Positions 52,819 through 62,076 are shown, numbered from the stretch's first letter. The stretch: DNA of 64,000 bases from Hathewaya histolytica (GCF_901482605.1 NZ_LR590481.1:1240001-1304000), one strand, 5' to 3'. Notes: generated from the letters alone by a model not told the origin. Translations and numbers: made by a program.

Positions 52819-55800
52819 ATGTTACAACTTTACAACTTAAAACATAATAAAATAGCACCTTTAACTAAATATAAGGATGCAAGGATAGAGAGAGAATTGA
52901 ATGGAGATTCTACTCTCTATTTTTCTTATCCAATTAATAAGAGATACTATGATGAAATAAAAGAAGAATGCTATATAAGGACTAAAATAGATGAATTTGT
53001 AGTTAAGGAAATTCATGAACTTGATGAGTGGACAGAGTTTAAGGCAGTACTTAATGTAGAAGAACTTGAGGGTAATCCATTTCAACATTTTGAATCTAAA
53101 GAGCAGACTATAAAATCATGTGTAACTCTAGCACTTGCAGGCACTCCTTGGACAGTAGGACACTGTGATGTAATAAAGAAGAGAACTGTAAGAAAGGCAA
53201 ATTGTAGCACATGGGAGATAATCCAGGAGGCTAGGAAGGTATATAGATGTGATATAACCTTTGATACATTAAATAAAAAGGTAAATATATATAATAAATT
53301 AGGTTCTGATAAGGGTACATACTTTATTGAAGAACTAAACTTGAAAAAGTTGGAGATACAAAGAAATTCTTATGATTTTTGTACCAGGATAATCCCTATA
53401 GGTAAAGATGGAATGAATATTAAGAGTGTTAATGGGGGAAAAGAGTATATAGAAAATCATCAATATTCTAGCAAAGTTATAACTAGATATTGGGAAGATA
53501 ACAGATATACTGTAGTATCAAGTTTAAAAGAAGATGCTGAATTAAAACTAAAAGAGCTATCTAAACCATATAGGAGTTATAAGGCTGACATAATTGACTT
53601 AGCAAACTTAAATTCAAAGTATAAGAATATTTTAGATTATTCTCTAGGGGATACTATAAGCCTTATATCTAAACATAAAAAAGTTAAAGAAAAACAAAGA
53701 ATTGTTAAAACTGTAGAATGGTTAGATGAACCAGGTTCAAATACTTGTGAAATAGCAAATACTATGCTTAGATTTGAAGATTTACAAAAAGAATTTGAGG
53801 ATACAACGGAAACAGTAAATAATATAACTACTGATAATGGAACAATAAATGGTTCTAAAATAGATAGTATTAAGACTAAACAAATAGAAGATTTTGCAGT
53901 TAATACAGCTAAAGTAGTTAATTTAGATGTTATAAATGCAAATATTGAAAATTTATCTACTGGAAAAGCAGATATACAGTCACTAAATGCAATTAAAGCT
54001 AGTATAGGGGATTTAAGGGCAAACAAAGCTAATATAGCTCAATTAGATGCACAAGGTGCTAAGATAGAAGATTTATACGCAACTAAAGCAACTATAAAAG
54101 ACCTTGAAGCAAACACTGGGAAAATAACAGTTTTAGAAAGTAGAGCTGCAAGTATCGAAAACTTACTTGCTGGTAATATAGGCGCAGAAAACATAAAGGC
54201 TGGAACCATAACTGCAGCTTCAGGAATAATAGCAGATGGAGCTATAGGAGATGCTCAAATAAGTTCTCTTAGTGCTACTAAACTTACAGCAGGTGTTATA
54301 GATGCAGCAGTTATAACAGTAAAAAATTTAACTGCAGATAATATAAAAGCTAAAAGTATTAATGGTAAGGTCCTAGAAGATGGGGCTATAGATAATTCTA
54401 AAGTAGCTGATAATGCAAATATTGCAGGTAGTAAACTAAATATTAATGATGTTATTGTTAATATTAATGGTGCTACTACACAGATTAATGGTACTAAAAT
54501 TAATGTAGGTGATAGAACCTTAGATATGGAGCTTAAGACACAGAAAATAACTACAGAAGAAAATACAAAGGATATAAAAGAACAAAAATTGCAATTAAAT
54601 GCTTTAGATGATGCTTTAAAGATAAAAATAGATAAGCAAGATTTTAATAGTTTTAAAAGTACTGCAGAAGGAAATATAAGTACTATAAATACTAATCTAT
54701 CTAAGGCCACAAGTGATATAAGTATGCTACAAGGACAGATTAAGCTTAAAGTAGGGCAAAGTGATATAGATAATTCTATTAATAGTATCCAGGTTGGTGG
54801 AAGGAATTTAATACTTAATAGTGGTAATTTTAAAGGTTTAACTGGGTGGGAAGTTACGCATGGGAGTATTTCAGTTATAGATGACTATTTATCATGGAAT
54901 TGTACTGAATTCTCTAATTGGGGTGCTTGGTTAGGAAATCATTCCTTAAAAAATAGACAGTTTGATGTTGACGAGGATTATACAATCTCTTTTGAAGCTA
55001 AAGCAAATAAAGCACAAAATATTAGAATAAGAATATGCGATAGAGATGGTTATAATTCAGTCTTAAATGATAGTTTTGATGCAACTGAAAATTGGAAAAG
55101 GTATATATATAACTTCAAGTCTAAAGAAGTTGGTAATGAGAGGATAGTTAATTTTATTACACCAAAGGTGGATCCTTACGTATTAGATATTAGAAATATC
55201 AAACTAGAAAGAGGAAATAAAGCAACGGATTGGACACCAGCTCCTGAAGATATAGATCAAGCTATAAATACTATAGATACTAAAATAAATTCATCTAATT
55301 CTTCTATAGATTTATTAAAAAATCAAATATCAGCTAAGGTAGAAACATCAGAATTTCAAAGTTTTAAGGCCAATATAAATAATGAAATCACAAACTCTAA
55401 AAGTAAGTTAAGCACTACAGAGCAATCTATAAACATGCTAAAAGGTGAGATAAGTTCTAAAGTATCTAAAACAGATATAGAAAAAAAGATAGTAGAAGTA
55501 AGTGAGAAAAGTAAGAATTTAATATTTAATAGTGGTAATTTTAAAGATTTAACTGGGTGGGCAACTAATTCTACTGGTGCCACTATGGAAATTGTTAAAA
55601 AGAATGGTTATAGTGTTATTCATGCTAAAAAATCAATTAGGCAACCTAGGCTAATCCCTATTGAACAAAACACAGATTATATTTATAGTGCTACTATTAT
55701 GTGTAGTACTGGTATGGAATTAACGAATATTACCCCTTTACATTTCCATGTATTACGTGAAGATCTTACTTTTCATGCTAGTCGTAATGCTGTTTTATTA

Positions 55801-56586
55801 AATGAGGATACTTTTGTACCTGCTAATACATGGGTTAAGATATTAGTAAAGTTTAATTCTGGTGAAGATGCATCTTATTTTAGAACCTTTATATTTGGAA
55901 TTCAAATAAACGAAGGTATAAACGAGTATTGGATAAAAAATATAAAACTGGAGAAAGGTAATAAAGCAACAGACTGGACACCAGCACCTGAAGATGTGAC
56001 AATAGAAAATACAACTAAAATAAATAGTGCAGAATCTGAAATAAAACAGCTAAGTAACCAAATAAGGTCTAAAGTAGATGTTAATGGTGTTAAATCCTTT
56101 ATAGAGCAAAATCCAAGCTCAGTAAAAATTGGATTTAATGCTATAACACCTAATGTAAACCTATCAAATAGTGGTACCTTTGAAATTATTAATGGTGCTT
56201 TGAATGTTAAGAATAATAATGCAGAAGTGGTTATTGATGGTAAGTACAATATGCATAAAATACTAACCTCTGGAGTTATAAACACATCAATGCCAGTATC
56301 TAACACTATAAAAGAGCGAACGGTATCAGTAGAACATAATTTAGGATATAAGCCTGCTTTCAGTGCCTTTTCAATTGTTGATGGTAGTGGTAGTATGGTT
56401 CCTTTGCCTGCTCTAGCTTTTACAGATAATTTTAGTGGTACAAGTATTGTAGGGTTTAACTTTATTATTAGAGCTAGAGCAGACAATACACATCTATATA
56501 TTGATATGAAAAGGGCAGCCGATTTGGTTCAAACAGAGTATAGAGTTAAAATTAAGTACTTTATTTATAAAGAAGTTGCATTTTAG
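52819..56586 (+). CDS. Tail tip/receptor-binding protein
   Basis: 1255 residues. N-terminal about 330 residues are a tail endopeptidase/gp27-like hub (MLQLYNLKHNKIAPLTKYKD, KEIHELDEWTEFKAVL). A repetitive coiled segment (about 345-500; KADIQSLNAIKASIGDLRANKANIAQLDA) follows, then two copies of a carbohydrate-binding-like module (first about 660-820, second about 900-1070), each starting NLI(L/F)NSGNFK and ending NKATDWTPAPED. The C-terminal 120 residues are new. It should contact the host wall. GGTGA before the ATG. Confidence 0.9.
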   Translation: MLQLYNLKHNKIAPLTKYKDARIERELNGDSTLYFSYPINKRYYDEIKEECYIRTKIDEFVVKEIHELDEWTEFKAVLNVEELEGNPFQHFESKEQTIKSCVTLALAGTPWTVGHCDVIKKRTVRKANCSTWEIIQEARKVYRCDITFDTLNKKVNIYNKLGSDKGTYFIEELNLKKLEIQRNSYDFCTRIIPIGKDGMNIKSVNGGKEYIENHQYSSKVITRYWEDNRYTVVSSLKEDAELKLKELSKPYRSYKADIIDLANLNSKYKNILDYSLGDTISLISKHKKVKEKQRIVKTVEWLDEPGSNTCEIANTMLRFEDLQKEFEDTTETVNNITTDNGTINGSKIDSIKTKQIEDFAVNTAKVVNLDVINANIENLSTGKADIQSLNAIKASIGDLRANKANIAQLDAQGAKIEDLYATKATIKDLEANTGKITVLESRAASIENLLAGNIGAENIKAGTITAASGIIADGAIGDAQISSLSATKLTAGVIDAAVITVKNLTADNIKAKSINGKVLEDGAIDNSKVADNANIAGSKLNINDVIVNINGATTQINGTKINVGDRTLDMELKTQKITTEENTKDIKEQKLQLNALDDALKIKIDKQDFNSFKSTAEGNISTINTNLSKATSDISMLQGQIKLKVGQSDIDNSINSIQVGGRNLILNSGNFKGLTGWEVTHGSISVIDDYLSWNCTEFSNWGAWLGNHSLKNRQFDVDEDYTISFEAKANKAQNIRIRICDRDGYNSVLNDSFDATENWKRYIYNFKSKEVGNERIVNFITPKVDPYVLDIRNIKLERGNKATDWTPAPEDIDQAINTIDTKINSSNSSIDLLKNQISAKVETSEFQSFKANINNEITNSKSKLSTTEQSINMLKGEISSKVSKTDIEKKIVEVSEKSKNLIFNSGNFKDLTGWATNSTGATMEIVKKNGYSVIHAKKSIRQPRLIPIEQNTDYIYSATIMCSTGMELTNITPLHFHVLREDLTFHASRNAVLLNEDTFVPANTWVKILVKFNSGEDASYFRTFIFGIQINEGINEYWIKNIKLEKGNKATDWTPAPEDVTIENTTKINSAESEIKQLSNQIRSKVDVNGVKSFIEQNPSSVKIGFNAITPNVNLSNSGTFEIINGALNVKNNNAEVVIDGKYNMHKILTSGVINTSMPVSNTIKERTVSVEHNLGYKPAFSAFSIVDGSGSMVPLPALAFTDNFSGTSIVGFNFIIRARADNTHLYIDMKRAADLVQTEYRVKIKYFIYKEVAF
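54805..55997. repeat. Duplicated binding module in the tail tip gene
   Basis: AATAGTGGTAATTTTAAAG and AACTGGGTGGG occur in both modules (54820-54849 and 55536-55561), and AATAAAGCAAC..GA.TGGACACCAGC..CTGAAGAT ends both (55218-55250 and 55963-55997). The interior has diverged. Confidence 0.75.
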
Positions 56587-56596
56587 GAGGTGCGAA

Positions 56597-56836
56597 ATGG
56601 TTATATACTACGATTTAGAAACTAAAGAAATAAAAAGAACAGAGGATAACACTATGGAGCCTGTTTTACCTTTAAATATAGACTTAGAAAATAAAATTAA
56701 ATTTTATAAGGGGAAAAGTGAAGGGATTATATGCTTACCTTATGAAATGGGTATACACATATTTGACTATAAATTATGTTTTAATGAAAGTGGACAATTT
56801 ACAGGACTACAACCAAAACAGATAAGTAATGAATAG
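56597..56836 (+). CDS. Small protein after the tail tip gene
   Basis: 79 residues from the ATG with AGGAGGTG upstream (MVIYYDLETKEIKRTEDN). Commonly next to tail fibre genes in clostridial phages; no function known. Confidence 0.65.
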   Translation: MVIYYDLETKEIKRTEDNTMEPVLPLNIDLENKIKFYKGKSEGIICLPYEMGIHIFDYKLCFNESGQFTGLQPKQISNE

Positions 56837-56856
56837 GACTAGAGATAGTCTTTTTT
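56837..56856 (+). terminator. Terminator before XhlA
   Basis: GACTA-GAGA-TAGTC followed by TTTTTT. Confidence 0.75.
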
Positions 56857-56883
56857 AGTGCTCGAAATTAAGAGAGGTGTGAC

Positions 56884-57180
56884 ATGGAAAATAAGGTATT
56901 ACAAGACCATGAGAAAAGAATAAGGAAGTTAGAAGAATCTGATTTACAACAAAGAATACAATTATCTAACATTGAAAAAAGTCAATCAGAAATTAAATCT
57001 ATGATTTCTGAAACATCTAAAGAACAACAGAAGACACTTAATGAATTTACATTAAAAATTTTAAGTACATTTACAGATAAAAATAAGAAAGATGGAGATT
57101 TAAAATTCTATAATACAAAGCAATTTTGGGCTATTGCTGCAAGTATAGTTACTGCAGTGATAGCTTTTTTTAATAAATAA
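56884..57180 (+). CDS. xhlA: XhlA-like hemolysin/holin protein
   Basis: 98 residues. A coiled coil (DHEKRIRKLEESDLQQRIQLSNIEKSQSEIKS) then a C-terminal transmembrane helix (FWAIAASIVTAVIAFF). XhlA acts with a holin in host lysis. Lies directly before the endolysin. Confidence 0.85.
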   Translation: MENKVLQDHEKRIRKLEESDLQQRIQLSNIEKSQSEIKSMISETSKEQQKTLNEFTLKILSTFTDKNKKDGDLKFYNTKQFWAIAASIVTAVIAFFNK

Positions 57181-57202
57181 ATAAATTTAGGAGGAATGAA
57201 TT

Positions 57203-58189
57203 ATGAAAACATTTGGTATTAATTGTGGGCATACAAAAAGCGGATATGGATCCGGAGCAGTGGGAATAATTTCAGAATCAGAACATACAAGACTTGTAGG
57301 ATATGAAGTAATGAAGTTAATAAAAGAATCTGGACATAAAGTAATTGATTGCACAATTGATTATGCAAATAATGTAACAGAAAGCTTGTCTAAAATTACT
57401 GATGTGGCCAACAATATTAACTTAGATTGGTTTGTATCAATACATTTTAATGCTGGAGGAGGTAGAGGTACAGAAGTATATACTTATGAAGGTAGACAAT
57501 ATGAGGATGCCTTAGAAGTATGTTCTAATATATCTAAATTAGGCTTTACTAACAGAGGAGTGAAGAAAGGTACCGGTCTTTATGTTATAAGAAGGACTAA
57601 AGCTAAGAGTATGTTAATAGAAGTATGTTTTGTAGATACAGAAGATGCAAATCATTATTTAAAAGTTGGTTACAAGGCTATAGCTAAAGCCATAGTTGAA
57701 GCTTTAGTTGGATATGTTAATTCTACAGGTCCAGTTAAACAAAGTATTTCTGATGATTCAGTAAGAGATAAAAAGGCTAAAATAGTTAACATTCAATCTT
57801 ACTTAAATATTAGGCATACACCAGGAGGAAAGGTTATAGGATCATTGAAGAATGGACAAGAAATTACACTTTGGAGAAGAGAAGGAGATTGGTACCATAT
57901 TTATTCTCCTGTTGCTGGATATAACCAAGCATATGTCCATAAAAATTATGTTCAGATTATTAATAAAACCAATACCGCAAATAAAATAAGTGGTAAATGT
58001 ACTCCAACATCAGAATTAAATGTTAGGTCTGGACCAGGAACAAACTTCGAAAAAATAGGTGTGGTTTATCCAGGAGGAGAACTTCAACTGCATGAGCAAA
58101 ATGGAGATTGGTATAAGATTTCTTATACTACCTATAGTGGCTCAACTAAAACAGGGTGGGTAAGTTCAAAATATGTAAAAAGAATGTAA
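57203..58189 (+). CDS. N-acetylmuramoyl-L-alanine amidase endolysin
   Basis: 328 residues. Amidase_3 domain (1-170): CGHTKSGYGSGAVG with the first His, SEHTRLVGYE with the Glu, WFVSIHFNA with the second His, and SMLIEVCFVD with the catalytic Glu. Two SH3-type wall-binding domains follow (about 195-250 and 265-325). It cuts the amide between muramic acid and the peptide to release progeny. GGAGG before the ATG. Confidence 0.95.
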   Translation: MKTFGINCGHTKSGYGSGAVGIISESEHTRLVGYEVMKLIKESGHKVIDCTIDYANNVTESLSKITDVANNINLDWFVSIHFNAGGGRGTEVYTYEGRQYEDALEVCSNISKLGFTNRGVKKGTGLYVIRRTKAKSMLIEVCFVDTEDANHYLKVGYKAIAKAIVEALVGYVNSTGPVKQSISDDSVRDKKAKIVNIQSYLNIRHTPGGKVIGSLKNGQEITLWRREGDWYHIYSPVAGYNQAYVHKNYVQIINKTNTANKISGKCTPTSELNVRSGPGTNFEKIGVVYPGGELQLHEQNGDWYKISYTTYSGSTKTGWVSSKYVKRM

Positions 58190-58215
58190 TAGTAAAAATA
58201 AGTAGCTCATAGTAG

Positions 58216-58252
58216 AGGATTAGAGAACATAAAAAAATTTTCTAATCCTTTT
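58216..58252 (+). terminator. Terminator of the late operon
   Basis: AGGATTAGAGAA pairs with TTTTCTAATCCTTTT. It ends the head-tail-lysis unit. Confidence 0.8.
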
Positions 58253-58331
58253 GTATTAAGAAATAAAAATAAATCAATACAAGCTAAAATATAAAGTTTT
58301 AGAAGTCTAAACAAGAAAAAGGAGTGTTATT

Positions 58332-58658
58332 ATGAAAAATATATCAAATTTACTTTGGGAATATAGATTTATTATAGTTTTATTAATATCAATAGTTTTA
58401 TATATAATTCTAGAGTGGGAAAAATTCAAAAGAATTTCATATGGAGTTATGCTCCAAGCTAAAAGCTTATCAAAAGATAAAATTCTTAAAAGTGGAAAGC
58501 AACAAGAAGAATGGGTAGTTAAAAAGATGTATCAATTTTTACCGAAAACATTAACTGTTTTTATTTCAGATGAGGTTATGAAAAAAATAGTACATTTTCT
58601 ATATGTTAAAGGTAAGGATTATTTGGATGATGGAAAAATAAATAATAGTATAGAATAG
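58332..58658 (+). CDS. Membrane-anchored protein, possible holin
   Basis: 108 residues with one N-terminal transmembrane helix (FIIVLLISIVLYIILEW), then basic helices (GVMLQAKSLSKDKILKS, DEVMKKIVHFLYVKGKDYLDDGK). Position after the endolysin suggests lysis; holin family not recognised. AAAGGAG upstream. Confidence 0.6.
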   Translation: MKNISNLLWEYRFIIVLLISIVLYIILEWEKFKRISYGVMLQAKSLSKDKILKSGKQQEEWVVKKMYQFLPKTLTVFISDEVMKKIVHFLYVKGKDYLDDGKINNSIE

Positions 58659-58664
58659 TTAAAG

Positions 58665-58698
58665 GGTAGTTGTGGCTTATGCTGCAACTATCTTTTTT
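58665..58698 (+). terminator. Terminator before the AbrB-like gene
   Basis: GGTAGTTG pairs with CAACTATC, followed by TTTTTT. Confidence 0.8.
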
Positions 58699-58719
58699 AT
58701 TTTTATATAAAGCGACCTA

Positions 58720-58748
58720 TTGACGTCTTGAAAAACGTACGTTATTAT
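58720..58748 (+). promoter_or_regulatory. Promoter 1 with ACGTACGT operator
   Basis: TTGACG, 17 bases, TATTAT. The 8-bp ACGTACGT (58735-58742) touches the -10 box. TGACGTCA (58765-58772) lies just before the ATG. Both are palindromes. Confidence 0.8.
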
Positions 58749-58772
58749 TTATACTAAGGAGAGGTGACGTCA

Positions 58773-59216
58773 ATGGAAAATAAAGATATAGTAGTTTTAT
58801 CAAGTACCAGTGGTAGTGGTAGTACTAATTATAGAATTGGGATACCTGCAGATTGGGCAAGAGCATTAAATTTAGAAAAGGGTACAGTCCTTCATGCTAT
58901 ATTTGATGGGGAACATATAGCATTGAGAAAGAAAAATATAGTGGATCCAGTTGTATTAGAAGAAATTAAAAAGTTTATAGATTTATACAATAACCATGAA
59001 GGAGAAAAAATATTCTGTGAACAAATCACTCCGATAGAAGCTGTGTCTTCAAGGAAAGCTGACAGTATTGAACTTGTAGAAGGTAATGGATATTTTAGCT
59101 TTCTATTTAAGTTTGGAGAACGTGAAATACAAGGTCAAAACATAGAATACTCCAAGTGGAATATATCCACTAAAATAGAAGATGGTAAGTATACACTATG
59201 TCTTGTCATGGTTTAG
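58773..59216 (+). CDS. AbrB/SpoVT-like phage regulator
   Basis: 147 residues from the ATG (AAGGAGAGG upstream; an upstream GTG at 58764 is too close to the ribosome site). N-terminal swapped-hairpin motif: SSTSGSGSTNYRIGIPADWARAL, VLHAIFDGEHIALRKK. The C-terminal 90 residues are not recognised. A DNA-binding regulator by fold; the TGACGTCA at its start implies self-control. It shares the motif SGSGSTxxR with the protein at 62077. Confidence 0.75.
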   Translation: MENKDIVVLSSTSGSGSTNYRIGIPADWARALNLEKGTVLHAIFDGEHIALRKKNIVDPVVLEEIKKFIDLYNNHEGEKIFCEQITPIEAVSSRKADSIELVEGNGYFSFLFKFGEREIQGQNIEYSKWNISTKIEDGKYTLCLVMV

Positions 59217-59246
59217 AGCACCTTTATAGGTGCTTTTATTTTTTTC
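59217..59246 (+). terminator. Terminator after the AbrB-like gene
   Basis: AGCACC-TTTATA-GGTGCT followed by TTTATTTTTT. Confidence 0.8.
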
Positions 59247-59268
59247 TAAAATATTTTTAAAAAACCTA

Positions 59269-59297
59269 TTGACGTACCTATTGACGTACGTTATAAT
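59269..59297 (+). promoter_or_regulatory. Promoter 2 with ACGTACGT operator
   Basis: TTGACG, 17 bases, TATAAT. ACGTACGT (59284-59291) again abuts the -10 box, with a second half-site TTGACGTAC in the -35 (59269-59277). Confidence 0.85.
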
Positions 59298-59349
59298 ACA
59301 GTTAAAGGTTAAGGAAATTAAAAATAATTTAAATCCAGGAGGCATTATC

Positions 59350-59877
59350 ATGGCTAAACACTTTATAAAAATTGAGAATAAGGACTTTGAAACAGAAATA
59401 GGTTGGAGTACTGAAGCAATATATTCAGCTGAAACAAAGAACTTATTAGTTTTATGGAAGGACGAAAGTTCTATTATTCAAGTACAAGAAGGTGACACAA
59501 TTTGTATTGACTGCTGGGGAGGTTTCCCAGGAGTTATGGTTATGAAAAAACCAAAGGATAAATATAGAAAATTACTTTGGGAAAATAAAATTACTAGAAG
59601 ATTTATCACAAAATGGGGCAATATTTCAGAAAAATGGGATTCAGATTTTATTGATAGAGATTATGGTTCCCACTTCAATGTATCTAGAACAATATCATTA
59701 GATACTTTGAAGTTCAGAATCCATGAAAGTGGTTTCGTAAACTCAAATGGTCAAGAGTTTACAAATCATGTGTCACTGGATTCAATTGCCTACAAGGAGG
59801 GCAACTTTGAACAGTTTAAAAAAGACATTGAAACAATGATGGGATATTTAGTACCTGATACCAATATACCAGGTTAA
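59350..59877 (+). CDS. Protein of unknown function in the operator regulon
   Basis: 175 residues from the ATG with CAGGAGG upstream. KHFIKIENKDFETEIGWSTEAIY, QVQEGDTICIDCWGGFPGVM. No domain recognised. Single-gene unit between an ACGTACGT promoter and a terminator. Confidence 0.65.
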   Translation: MAKHFIKIENKDFETEIGWSTEAIYSAETKNLLVLWKDESSIIQVQEGDTICIDCWGGFPGVMVMKKPKDKYRKLLWENKITRRFITKWGNISEKWDSDFIDRDYGSHFNVSRTISLDTLKFRIHESGFVNSNGQEFTNHVSLDSIAYKEGNFEQFKKDIETMMGYLVPDTNIPG

Positions 59878-59878
59878 A

Positions 59879-59922
59879 AATAAGAAAAGGATTAGTCTTT
59901 ACTGGTCTTTTTCTTATTTTTT
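59879..59922 (+). terminator. Terminator
   Basis: AATAAGAAAA pairs with TTTTTCTTATT and GGA/ACT inner pairs, then TTTTT. Confidence 0.75.
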
Positions 59923-59976
59923 GTTAAAATATATGATAAAATTAACTTAACTATAAATAACAAAGTGGGGGATATT

Positions 59977-61431
59977 ATGCAATTAAATATTATACCTTTA
60001 TTGGTACAAGCATTATCTACTAATAAAAGAATATATAAGGATATAGATAAAATATATAACAGGGATAAACTTAGATTTATTAAATCAGCAAAAGAAGATG
60101 AATTTTATACACATCCAATGGCACAAGAAGGAGATGTGGAGCAGGAATATTATTTTAAAAAAGCATTGGGGATTGTAAATGTTTCTAAAGAAGATCAAGA
60201 AATTGGAGAAGAATTATTTAAAATTTTAAAAAAAGGCTGGAGATATACTTTTACATATGTAGAGAATCATTCAAAAATAATTATGTCAGAGTTTCTTGAT
60301 AGATTTATAAAGAAAAATAAAGGTATAGACAATATACAAGATGATTATCTGAATTCTAATTGTACCATTGTTATATTTTTAGCTTATAATTTAGATAAGA
60401 ATATAATAAAAGAAGATATCTATTATCATAAGTGTATAGAAACATTAGTCTTAAGGCTTGAACATTACAAAACTGAAAATAGAATAAATCTGAATAATGT
60501 TACTAAAGAACAAAAACAGTTAATAAGAAATTTAGAACTAAGGTTAAAAAACAACACTAATATTAATCCTAGTATACCGTGCTCTTATAGAGCTTTAACA
60601 GATCAACATGATGGGCTTAATCTTAATCTAAATAAATTATCTAAAGAGGATAAATTCTTTTTACCTTTTGAATATATATATGACTTTGAAAAAATGTCAT
60701 TGACTAGTATTGTAGGAGAGGATCTTCTTAAATCAAAAGAAACACAGGAACTGATATATGCTTATTCTCAATTTCAAAAGAAAGATGAATTTAATTATGA
60801 TGAGTTTTTAAAATATATATATCCTGCTATACAAATTAGATATTTGTGCAAGCAATATAAAAAATCAAAGGAATTTTTCTTCAAAAACTTTAATGAAGAG
60901 CTTTATGAAGAAATAAATAAAAAAGATATAGAAAATAAAGAAGTTAAAAAATCTAATTTACTTTTACAAGATGAAAACGAAAGATTTAAGCTAAGGATAG
61001 AGGAATTAGAGAGAGAAAATAAAAAATTAAAAAATGAATTAAAAAATAGGGAGGATTATAAGTCAGAAATAGTACCTCTAAGAGAGTTTATATTCAATAT
61101 GGATAATAGAGAGGGTTATAAAGAAGAAGATATAAACTATAACAAGATAGAAGGACTAAATGCAATAATAATCGGAGGACATCAGCAGTGGCAAACCAAA
61201 ATGAAAGAATACCTTAAAAACAGTAACTTTATTTCAGTAGAAAACTTAAATTTTGATACAGATATATTACTAACTGCAGATATAGTGTTTATCTACACTA
61301 ATTATCTTAACCACGCTATGTATTATAAGGTTATAGATATAGCAAGAGAAAATAATTTAAAAGTAGTTTATTTAAAGTCTAATACAAATCCTAAAATCGT
61401 GTTAAAGCAGATACAGAAATCAGTAGAGTAG
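59977..61431 (+). CDS. Coiled-coil protein with C-terminal DUF2325 domain
   Basis: 484 residues from the ATG with GTGGGGGAT upstream. The middle has a coiled coil (QDENERFKLRIEELERENKKLKNELKN); the last 90 residues are DUF2325: LNAIIIGGHQQWQTKMKEYL, DILLTADIVFIYTNYLNHAMYYK, LKVVYLKSNTNPKIVL. DUF2325 is Rossmann-like with no known activity. No ACGTACGT site lies before this gene; it may use an A+T-rich promoter at about 59925-59950. Its stop lies inside its terminator. Confidence 0.8.
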   Translation: MQLNIIPLLVQALSTNKRIYKDIDKIYNRDKLRFIKSAKEDEFYTHPMAQEGDVEQEYYFKKALGIVNVSKEDQEIGEELFKILKKGWRYTFTYVENHSKIIMSEFLDRFIKKNKGIDNIQDDYLNSNCTIVIFLAYNLDKNIIKEDIYYHKCIETLVLRLEHYKTENRINLNNVTKEQKQLIRNLELRLKNNTNINPSIPCSYRALTDQHDGLNLNLNKLSKEDKFFLPFEYIYDFEKMSLTSIVGEDLLKSKETQELIYAYSQFQKKDEFNYDEFLKYIYPAIQIRYLCKQYKKSKEFFFKNFNEELYEEINKKDIENKEVKKSNLLLQDENERFKLRIEELERENKKLKNELKNREDYKSEIVPLREFIFNMDNREGYKEEDINYNKIEGLNAIIIGGHQQWQTKMKEYLKNSNFISVENLNFDTDILLTADIVFIYTNYLNHAMYYKVIDIARENNLKVVYLKSNTNPKIVLKQIQKSVE

Positions 61432-61448
61432 CTCCTACTGATCTTTTT
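61419..61448 (+). terminator. Terminator overlapping the DUF2325 stop codon
   Basis: ATCAGTAG pairs perfectly with CTACTGAT, with TTTTT after. The left arm is made of coding sequence and the stop codon lies within the loop. Confidence 0.8.
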
Positions 61449-61480
61449 ATTATAAAAAACAAAAATATTTAAAAAATCTG

Positions 61481-61509
61481 TTGACGTACGTCAACAAGTA
61501 CGTTAAAAT
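61481..61509 (+). promoter_or_regulatory. Promoter 3 with operator palindrome
   Basis: TTGACG, 17 bases, TAAAAT. TTGACGTACGTCAA (61481-61494) is a perfect 14-bp palindrome covering the -35; AAGTACGT (61496-61503) abuts the -10. Confidence 0.85.
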
Positions 61510-61541
61510 ATAATTAAGATAAGGAAAGGAGAATGAAAGAT

Positions 61542-61970
61542 ATGAAACTAACAAGTAAAGTAATAAGAGAAGCTCACAAATTAACAAAAGATATTAAAAC
61601 TCAATACCCAGAAGTAGATTACAAGACTCAATTAGGAATATGCCTTTCATTCCTTCTTTCAGAAAAAAAGGAGGTAAAAGAAGTGAAAAAGGTAAGAAAA
61701 GAAGGGGAACAATTAGTAGTTGCACTACTAAAAAACAAAAGAGAAGGGGCGGTATCAGAAAATACTATTACAGGTAGAAAATATTATATGGCCCTTACAG
61801 AAGAGAATTACAAGGAGGTTATTTTTCAACTTCGAGGAGTTGAAGCTGACATAAGAATCATAGGAGGGCATAAGGATATGTTTGAAAGTATCCGCCCAGC
61901 AATGATTCAAGACCAAAAAGTAAAAGCACTATGGAGAAGTGCTTTTGGATATAAAAAATCATTAAGGTAA
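61542..61970 (+). CDS. Phage protein in the operator regulon
   Basis: 142 residues from the ATG 10 bases after AAAGGAG (the ATG at 61533 is too close). MKLTSKVIREAHKLTKDIKTQYPEVDYKTQLGICLSFLL then a mixed domain ending ALWRSAFGYKKSLR. Similar N-termini occur in accessory phage proteins; no function known. Confidence 0.65.
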   Translation: MKLTSKVIREAHKLTKDIKTQYPEVDYKTQLGICLSFLLSEKKEVKEVKKVRKEGEQLVVALLKNKREGAVSENTITGRKYYMALTEENYKEVIFQLRGVEADIRIIGGHKDMFESIRPAMIQDQKVKALWRSAFGYKKSLR

Positions 61971-61987
61971 GTTAGAGAGTTAAATGG

Positions 61988-62011
61988 TTTACGGTTATCC
62001 ATAAACCGTAA
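61988..62011 (+). terminator. Hairpin without T run
   Basis: TTTACGGTT pairs with AACCGTAA across a 7-base loop. Could terminate weakly or mark a regulatory site for the gene that follows. Confidence 0.5.
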
Positions 62012-62076
62012 TTAAAAATAATTTGACACAAAGGAAGAAATCGAAAAATATTTAGAAAAATTGGAGAGGATATAGA

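Noticed and set aside
49872-56486. Long minus-strand frames under the tape measure and tail tip genes.
   Set aside because: Shadows produced by codon bias of the real genes; no ribosome sites or families.
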